A stretch of DNA of 64,000 nucleotides, taken from JBFHRE01 sp041746105. Its GTDB lineage: Bacteria; Actinomycetota; Acidimicrobiia; Spongiisociales; ZC4RG35. The first letter of the stretch is position 1; the number at the start of each line of letters is the position of its first letter. The translations under genes were made by a program, and so were the position numbers. Below are positions 58,693 to 64,000 of this stretch, in pieces. Location of the stretch: contig JBGTHP010000014.1 of NCBI GenBank assembly GCA_041746105.1, positions 1-64,000 of the forward strand, written 5' to 3'. The notes beneath the pieces are model-generated. The model had not been told where the DNA came from. It did not search any database and saw only the letters and a list, made by a program, of their open reading frames with translations.

Positions 58693-61305
58693 TTAGGCGA
58701 CGGCGCCGTGGCACCGCTTGTACTTCTTGCCGCTCCCGCACGGGCAAGTTTCATTGCGGCCCACTTCCCCGCTGGAGCGCGCCGGTTTGTTGGAACCGAC
58801 GGACACCGGTTCAACCCTGCGCGGTGTCGCCTGGGGTTGGGCCAGCTGGACATGGAAGAGATAGCGGACGGCGTCGGCCTTGGCCGAATCAACGAGGTCG
58901 GCGAACATGTCGTAGGCCTCGCGCTGATATTCGGTCAGCGGGTCCCTTTGACCCATCGCTCTCAGACCGATCCCGGCTCGCAGGTAATCCATGTCGGCGA
59001 GGTGCTCACGCCACTTGTTGTCGATGACCGACAGCATCACCGAGCGCTCTACCTGCCGGAGCGTGTCGGCGCCCAACTCCTTCTCTCGATCGGTATATGC
59101 CTCGTGGGCTGCCTGGAGCGCAGCTTCCACCACGGCATCGGCGTCGATTCGTGTCGAGAACGAATCTGGTTGGAGATCCATCGGGAAGTAGATTGCCATT
59201 TCCCGGTTGAGGGCATCCCAATCCCAGTTGGCGGGTGCGATCTCGGGATCGAGGTTGGATTCGACGGTGTCCTCGACCACCTTGTCGATCCAGTCCCGAG
59301 CGAGCTGGTCAGTTCCATCTCCGCCGAGAATGCCTGCGCGCCATTGATAGATGATCTCACGCTGACGATTCATGACTTCGTCGTACTTCAGAACGTTCTT
59401 GCGTATTTCGAAGTTTTGAGACTCGACCTGCCGTTGCGCTCGCTCGACAGCCTTGTTGACCATCTTGTGTTCGATCGGCATATCGTCGGGGATGTTCAGA
59501 CGCTCCATCACCGAAACCACACGCTCGCCCTGGAATCGCCGCATCAGGTCGTCGCGGAGGGACAGATAAAAGCGGGACTCACCGGCATCTCCCTGGCGAC
59601 CCGACCGGCCTCGCAGCTGATTGTCGATCCGCCGCGACTCATGGCGTTCGGTGCCGACCACGTACAGTCCGCCCCTGTCCTTGACCAGCTCACGAGCAAC
59701 CAGCACCTCACTGTTGAACTGCTTCTGTAGTTCTACGAGACGGTCGTGGTAACCGTCGTCTGCGGGTTCAACCCCCTGGCGCTTCAGCTCGTGTTTGGCC
59801 ATGGCTTCGGCATTGCCCCCAAGCATGATGTCGACACCTCGACCGGCCATGTTGGTGGCAACTGTCACCGCACCGGGACGACCGGCCTGCGCGATGATCT
59901 CGGCCTCCCTGGTGTGCTGTTTTGCATTGAGTACCTCGTGCGCCACGCCCCGCTTTTGGAGGGCGCGACTCAACCTCTCGGATTTTTCGATCGAAACCGT
60001 CCCGAGCAGCACTGGTTGCTGGTTCTGGTTGCGAGCCACGACGTCCTCGACCACTGCGTCGAACTTGGCGTCCTCGGTCTTGTAGACGAGGTCGGCGCGA
60101 TCGTCACGAACGATATCGCGGTTGGTGGGGACGATCAGAACCTCGAGTCCGTAGATGGATGCGAGTTCGGCAGCCTCGGTTTCGGCAGTTCCCGTCATAC
60201 CGGCCAGCTTCTCGTAAAGGCGGAAGTAGTTCTGCAGTGTGATGGTGGCGAGGGTCTGACTCTCTTCTTTGATCGCCACCCCCTCTTTGGCTTCGATCGC
60301 CTGATGGAGTCCTTCCGAGTAGCGCCGACCCTCCAACACCCGACCGGTGAACTCGTCGACGATCTTCACCTCGCCGTGGTCGATCAGGTAGTCGACATCG
60401 AGGTGATAGAGCTCTTTTGCCTTGAGGGCGGTCTCCATGTGATGGACGAGGTCGACAGCTGCGTGGTCGTAGAGATTCTCGATGCCGAGCACTTCCTCGA
60501 CCCGAGCCACCCCCTCCTCCGTGACCAAAACCTGGCGTTTTCCCTCGTCGACCTCGTAGTGCTCTTCAGGTCTGAGCCGCGAGACGATCCTCGAGAATTC
60601 TTTGTACCAACTGGCGGCGTCGGCCACCCGACCCGAGATGATCAGCGGGGTTCGCGCCTCGTCGATGAGAATCGAGTCGACCTCGTCGACGATTGCATAC
60701 GAGTGACCGCGCTGGACCATGTCCTCGGCCCGCATCGCCATGTTGTCTCGTAGGTAGTCGAAACCGAACTCGTTGTTGGTTCCGTAGGTGAGGTCGGCGT
60801 CGTAGGCCGGGCGACGTTCCAACGGTGTCAATCCGGCTTGGATCAGCCCAACGGACATCCCAAGAAACTCATGGACCTGACCCATCCACTCCGAGTCACG
60901 GGCGGCGAGATAGTCGTTGACGGTGACCAGATGGACGCCTTTGCCGGCAAGAGCATTCAGGTATACCGGGAGCGTCGACACCAGGGTCTTGCCTTCACCG
61001 GTACGCATCTCTGCCACCATCCCGCGATGAAGGGCAGCACCACCAACAATCTGCACGTCATAGTGACGCTGACCTAAGGTCCGTTTGGCGGCTTCCCTCA
61101 CCACGGCAAACGCTTCTGCCTGGATATCGTCAAGCGGAGCTCCGTTGGCCAGTCGATCGCGAAACTCGGTTGTTTTGGATGCGAGCGCGCCGTCGCTCAG
61201 GGTTTCGGTCTCGGGTTCGAGCGCATTGACTGCCGTGACGACCTTTTGAAACTCCTTGAGGGCACGGCCTTCACCTGCCCGCAGGACCTTGTTGAATACA
61301 GACAT
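58693..61305 (-). CDS. secA: Preprotein translocase ATPase SecA
   Basis: The motor of Sec export. The 870-residue protein has DEAD motifs (Walker A MRTGEGKTLVSTLP, DEVDSILIDEARTPLI), the preprotein cross-linking domain, the second RecA-like fold (TNMAGRGVDIMLGG, ESRRIDNQLRGRSGRQGD), the helical wing/scaffold and a C-terminal SEC-C zinc motif CPCGSGKKYKRCHG. It is upstream of prfB, with a short gap. The secA-prfB-ftsEX order is typical of actinobacteria. Confidence 0.97.
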   Translation of the reverse strand: MSVFNKVLRAGEGRALKEFQKVVTAVNALEPETETLSDGALASKTTEFRDRLANGAPLDDIQAEAFAVVREAAKRTLGQRHYDVQIVGGAALHRGMVAEMRTGEGKTLVSTLPVYLNALAGKGVHLVTVNDYLAARDSEWMGQVHEFLGMSVGLIQAGLTPLERRPAYDADLTYGTNNEFGFDYLRDNMAMRAEDMVQRGHSYAIVDEVDSILIDEARTPLIISGRVADAASWYKEFSRIVSRLRPEEHYEVDEGKRQVLVTEEGVARVEEVLGIENLYDHAAVDLVHHMETALKAKELYHLDVDYLIDHGEVKIVDEFTGRVLEGRRYSEGLHQAIEAKEGVAIKEESQTLATITLQNYFRLYEKLAGMTGTAETEAAELASIYGLEVLIVPTNRDIVRDDRADLVYKTEDAKFDAVVEDVVARNQNQQPVLLGTVSIEKSERLSRALQKRGVAHEVLNAKQHTREAEIIAQAGRPGAVTVATNMAGRGVDIMLGGNAEAMAKHELKRQGVEPADDGYHDRLVELQKQFNSEVLVARELVKDRGGLYVVGTERHESRRIDNQLRGRSGRQGDAGESRFYLSLRDDLMRRFQGERVVSVMERLNIPDDMPIEHKMVNKAVERAQRQVESQNFEIRKNVLKYDEVMNRQREIIYQWRAGILGGDGTDQLARDWIDKVVEDTVESNLDPEIAPANWDWDALNREMAIYFPMDLQPDSFSTRIDADAVVEAALQAAHEAYTDREKELGADTLRQVERSVMLSVIDNKWREHLADMDYLRAGIGLRAMGQRDPLTEYQREAYDMFADLVDSAKADAVRYLFHVQLAQPQATPRRVEPVSVGSNKPARSSGEVGRNETCPCGSGKKYKRCHGAVA

Positions 61306-61347
61306 ATGGCCTAGAGGTTATCCGTTATCTGGCGGTGTGTAGATGGG

Positions 61348-62004
61348 TCAGTCGTTGGTGATGAGTTGTTCGCGCAAGGCATACATGACCGCTTCGTTTC
61401 GTGATCGCAGCCCCAACTTGTCCAGGATGTTTCTCACATGGTTCTTTACCGTGTTCTCCGAAATGAAGAGTTTGTCGCCAATCTCGCGCGAGGTCATGCC
61501 GGCGGCGATGCTTTGCAGAACCTCGACCTCTCGCCCCGTCAGCGAGGGCCGGCGAGAGTTGCTGACTTCTCTGTGCTTCAAGAGATGTGCGACCGTGTCG
61601 AACAACTTCCCACCCATCTCTGGACTCACCACTGCCCCACCCTTGAGGACTTGTCTAACCGAGTCGACCAGTTCGGGTAGCGGAGTCGTCTTGACGATGT
61701 AGCCGCGGGCTCCTGCCTTTATCCCCCTCAGGAGGTCTTCACCGGACTCGGAGGACGTGAGCAAAACAACCCGAGACCGGGGACTGGCGTCCACGATCTT
61801 GTCCACCACGTCGAGACCGGAGATCCCCGGCATCAATACGTCCAGCAGGACCAGATCCGGTTTGTGGTCTCGAGCGAGGTTGACGGCTGTCAATGCCTCG
61901 GTCGATTGACCGACAACATCAAAGCCTTCTTCCTTGAAGGCGGCGACCAACCCCGCTTGAAACAACTGAGCGTCGTCGACGATGACAACCGTTGGTTTTG
62001 TCAT
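61348..62004 (-). CDS. NarL/LuxR-type response regulator
   Basis: A 218-residue regulator: receiver domain with acidic D10/D11, phospho-acceptor D55 (LVLLDVLMPG), T83 and K105 (IVKTTPLP), then a LuxR-type HTH (about 150-212, LTGREVEVLQSIAAGMTSREIGDKLFISENTVKNHV as the pattern). Its start overlaps the hpf stop, so it is coupled to long HPF. The kinase is not nearby. Coupling to a hibernation factor suggests a role in starvation or stress, an inference only. Confidence 0.92.
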   Translation of the reverse strand: MTKPTVVIVDDAQLFQAGLVAAFKEEGFDVVGQSTEALTAVNLARDHKPDLVLLDVLMPGISGLDVVDKIVDASPRSRVVLLTSSESGEDLLRGIKAGARGYIVKTTPLPELVDSVRQVLKGGAVVSPEMGGKLFDTVAHLLKHREVSNSRRPSLTGREVEVLQSIAAGMTSREIGDKLFISENTVKNHVRNILDKLGLRSRNEAVMYALREQLITND

Positions 62005-62534
62005 GAGGGCTCGATCAATCCCAAGCGGCCGTCTGCGCGTTCGTAGAGAACCGACTGCTTGTCGGTCGCCGAATTGAGGAAAAGAAAAAATGAGTGGCCC
62101 AGCATGTCCATCTGTAGTGCTGCTTCTTCGATAGACATCGGCTTCATCGAGAACTTCTTGATCCGAACGATCTCGACGCCGTCGTCTTCGGCGGAGGGTC
62201 CTGGTTGCTCAGGCGCCGGCTTTCTGTGCCCGTCAATCATCTTTTCCTTCAAACGGCGCAGCTGTCTCGAAAAGCGGTCGGCGGCGTCGTCCAGTGCCGA
62301 CTCCGGGGTCGCGGCCTCAGAAACAATTCGAACGAACCGGCCGTGGACAACGGTGTTCACCTCGAGCCTGAACCTCTCGGGTGTGTGACGCGAGTGGTTC
62401 TCTGTGAGTTCGACTTCAACCGCATCGACTGAGTCGAGCACCTTGGTGGCTTTGGAGAGTTTCTCCTCAATGGCCTGTCTGAACCCGTCGCCGGTCTCAG
62501 TGTTTCTCGTACGGAACCGAATATCCATATTCAC
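62001..62534 (-). CDS. hpf: Long ribosome hibernation promoting factor HPF
   Basis: Long HPF dimerises 70S ribosomes into inactive 100S. The 177-residue protein has an N-terminal S30AE domain (about 1-100, MDIRFRTRNTETGDGFRQAI), a linker (about 105-120), and the C-terminal dimerisation domain with FSMKPMSIEEAALQMDMLGH, FFLFLNSATDKQSVLYERAD, the long-HPF signature. ATG 62534 is the start. First gene before the LuxR regulator. Confidence 0.95.
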   Translation of the reverse strand: MNMDIRFRTRNTETGDGFRQAIEEKLSKATKVLDSVDAVEVELTENHSRHTPERFRLEVNTVVHGRFVRIVSEAATPESALDDAADRFSRQLRRLKEKMIDGHRKPAPEQPGPSAEDDGVEIVRIKKFSMKPMSIEEAALQMDMLGHSFFLFLNSATDKQSVLYERADGRLGLIEPS

Positions 62535-62602
62535 CCTTTCGACCGCTCATCCCTTCCAAGGCCGGCTTCAGACCGAGCCCCAAATAGCGGTGTCTAGACA
62601 GA

Positions 62603-63148
62603 CTAGTCACGCCCCGTGCTGGTGAAGGTCAGAGCCTTCTTTGAGCCGGTGAGAGCGGCAGCTGCCAACAGGGTCGATCCCGTGGTCAGGACGTCATCGA
62701 TCAGAACGCTGCCAGGCGGCACGGTTTGTTTCAAGATGAAGCTCGGAGAGTGCCGCCGGCTGCTCGGACGCCCGGTGTGCGCCCGGGACCATGGCGGCGC
62801 GGCCAAAGCCGGTGCCACCCGAGCGCCTACCGTCCGCGCGAGGGCCTCTGCCAAGAAAGTGGCCGTGTCGATTCCGAATTTGGTCTGTCGCCACCAACCT
62901 CGGGGAACGGGAACCAGGACAGACCCTGGCGCGACCATCGGGGCCATCGACTCGACCACGAGCCGTCCGGCCGCCGCTAGTCCTGAGAACTTGAGAGCCC
63001 TGACCACCGAGGACGCCGGGCCCTCGTGAAGGAACACCGACCACACCTCCAGGTCCCCAATCAGGCGGACCGGAGCCGGCCGCATCAGACCGCGACACCT
63101 CAGACACAGGGTGCCACCCAAAGGGTTTTGACAATTGAGGCACCACAC
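62603..63148 (-). CDS. ComF-family phosphoribosyltransferase-like protein
   Basis: A 181-residue protein of the ComF family: an N-terminal Cys4 zinc ribbon (CLNCQ...LCLRCRG) and a PRTase fold with the PRPP loop VLIDDVLTTGSTL. The central HRR/Rxxxxqxx region (SRAHTGRPSSRRHSPSF) is shorter and less conserved than in ComFC. ComF proteins help DNA uptake in competent bacteria; the reaction is unknown. ATG 63148 includes the ribbon. Between hpf and ahcY, on the same strand. Confidence 0.8.
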   Translation of the reverse strand: MWCLNCQNPLGGTLCLRCRGLMRPAPVRLIGDLEVWSVFLHEGPASSVVRALKFSGLAAAGRLVVESMAPMVAPGSVLVPVPRGWWRQTKFGIDTATFLAEALARTVGARVAPALAAPPWSRAHTGRPSSRRHSPSFILKQTVPPGSVLIDDVLTTGSTLLAAAALTGSKKALTFTSTGRD

Positions 63149-63178
63149 TCCCCCAACATATGGGGGGAATGCGACAAA

Positions 63179-64000
63179 TCAGGCGGTGCCTTCCTGCCAG
63201 CCCGTCAAATAGGAAACTTGATCTGGCGTCAATACCTCGAGTCCGGCCCCCATCGAAGCGAGCTTGATGGATGCCACCTGCCGGTCGAGATCTTCCGGCA
63301 GGGTGTAGATCGCGGGTTCGAGCGTGCCCGCCCTCTCGACCAGCCATTCGGCTGCGAGTGCCTGGTTCGAGAACGACATGTCCATCACGTCGGCAGGGTG
63401 ACCTTCGGCGGCGCCGAGATTGACCAACCTCCCCTCGGCCGCAACCAGGATCCTGCGGCCATCCGCGAGCTGATACTCCTCGAGGTTGTTGCGAACCGGC
63501 CTCCGTTCCGTTGCCATCTCGGCAAGGGCGTTGAGGTCGAGTTCGATGTCGAAATGACCCGCGTTCGAGAGGATGACGCCGTCCTGCATGAGTTCAAAGT
63601 GGCGTCGTCGCAAGACGTGTTTGTTGCCGGTGACCGTGACAAAGATGGTGCCCACTTTGGCCGCATCATCCGCAGTCAGAACCTGGTGCCCGTCCATTGC
63701 CGCCGACAGAGCGCGCACCGGATCCACCTCCACCACGACAACTTTGGCTCCCATGCCGTCGGCGCGATCCGCCACGCCTCTGCCGCAGTTTCCGTAGCCC
63801 ACAACCACAACGGTCTGGCCCGCGATCAAAACGTTGGATGCCCTGATGATTCCGTCGAGGGCGGATTGTCCTGTCCCGTAGCGATTGTCGAAGAGGTGTT
63901 TCGTGGCCGAGTCGTTGACAGCAACGACCGGTAGGCGAAGAGTTCCATCCTCTGCCATCGCCTTGAGCCGGATCACGCCGGTCGTGGTCTCTTCAGTCGA
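63179..64000 (-). CDS. ahcY: S-adenosylhomocysteine hydrolase, 5' end missing
   Basis: Splits S-adenosyl-homocysteine to adenosine and homocysteine with bound NAD. The visible C-terminal 273 residues run off the window. They begin STEETTTGVIRL (usual form ETTTGVHRL), and continue with VNDSATKHLFDNRYGTGQS, the NAD-binding VVVVGYGNCGRGVA, NAGHFDIELDL, DMSFSNQALAAEWL and end at TGA 63179-63181. The short Ser/Gly-rich C-terminal end lacks the -KPDHYRY motif of classical AHCY, as in archaeal/thermophile-type enzymes. GTG 63976 is only an internal codon. Confidence 0.92.
   Translation of the reverse strand, partial: STEETTTGVIRLKAMAEDGTLRLPVVAVNDSATKHLFDNRYGTGQSALDGIIRASNVLIAGQTVVVVGYGNCGRGVADRADGMGAKVVVVEVDPVRALSAAMDGHQVLTADDAAKVGTIFVTVTGNKHVLRRRHFELMQDGVILSNAGHFDIELDLNALAEMATERRPVRNNLEEYQLADGRRILVAAEGRLVNLGAAEGHPADVMDMSFSNQALAAEWLVERAGTLEPAIYTLPEDLDRQVASIKLASMGAGLEVLTPDQVSYLTGWQEGTA

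Overview
The window is GC-rich chromosomal DNA from an actinobacterium. The evidence is the gene content and order: ftsE-ftsX-(M23)-smpB next to prfB and secA; a metallo-beta-lactamase-rph-rdgB block that matches the Rv1339-rphA-Rv1341 order recalled from Mycobacterium; an RNase E/G-rplU-rpmA-obg-proB run; many GTG starts; and surface proteins ending in LPFTG/LPLTG sorting signals. A deep-branching, non-filamentous member such as class Acidimicrobiia fits best, but class level is an inference and no genus can be named. mreBCD, mrdA and rodA point to a rod-shaped cell. There is no rRNA, CRISPR array, recognisable insertion sequence or integrase.

Layout. 1-4.7 kb is a loosely packed accessory stretch: tiny membrane proteins, a Cys-motif mini-protein, a voltage-sensor-like membrane protein without a recognisable K+ filter, over 1 kb without a convincing gene, and an NhaA antiporter, ending at tRNA-Ala. 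4.9-6.3 kb (minus) carries M23-nadD-rsfS. 6.4-9.0 kb (plus) carries a catalytic-Cys-less GAPDH paralogue overlapping a normal gap, then a GNAT acetyltransferase. 9.0-11.8 kb (minus) is moxR-vWA-response regulator. 11.9-18.2 kb (plus) is a seven-gene potassium-uptake cluster: a four-domain TrkA, TrkH, two single TrkA/RCK proteins, a 42-residue membrane peptide, a second divergent TrkH, and a membrane-tethered OB-fold-like protein. 18.2-33.9 kb is core minus-strand DNA: obg-proB, L27, L21, RNase E/G, tdk, mreBCD-mrdA-rodA, ndk, valS-folC. 34-36.7 kb holds two sortase-type surface proteins with near-identical anchors. 36.8-40.2 kb is tig-clpP-clpX.

40.2-43.3 kb is a tRNA-rich zone (His, Arg, Gly, Pro, Lys, Leu). 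Here 3' pieces of tRNA-Pro and tRNA-Lys are repeated downstream of the genes, a signature of past site-specific integration. The zone also holds a lipoprotein, a DinB-like gene inside the Lys repeat pair, and a frameshifted J-domain-like gene. 43.3-53 kb is the rdgB-rph-MBL operon, pdxH, a DUF983 protein, an acyl-CoA dehydrogenase, a YbaK deacylase, a large protein with two Fe-S-nuclease-like halves, an MFS transporter and an orphan histidine kinase. 53.2-62.5 kb is tmRNA, smpB, ftsEX with a coiled-coil M23 hydrolase, prfB, secA, a LuxR-type regulator and long HPF. The right edge has a ComF-like protein and a truncated ahcY.

How the parts fit. The right half groups translation rescue (tmRNA, SmpB, RF2, HPF) with division and secretion (FtsEX, M23 hydrolase, SecA). 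The left half is centred on monovalent cation handling (NhaA, two TrkH, three TrkA, a channel-like protein). The best candidates for undescribed biology are the GAPDH pseudoenzyme overlapping gap, the Trk cluster with its mini-protein and OB-fold partner, and the tandem degenerate PD-(D/E)XK/Fe-S protein.
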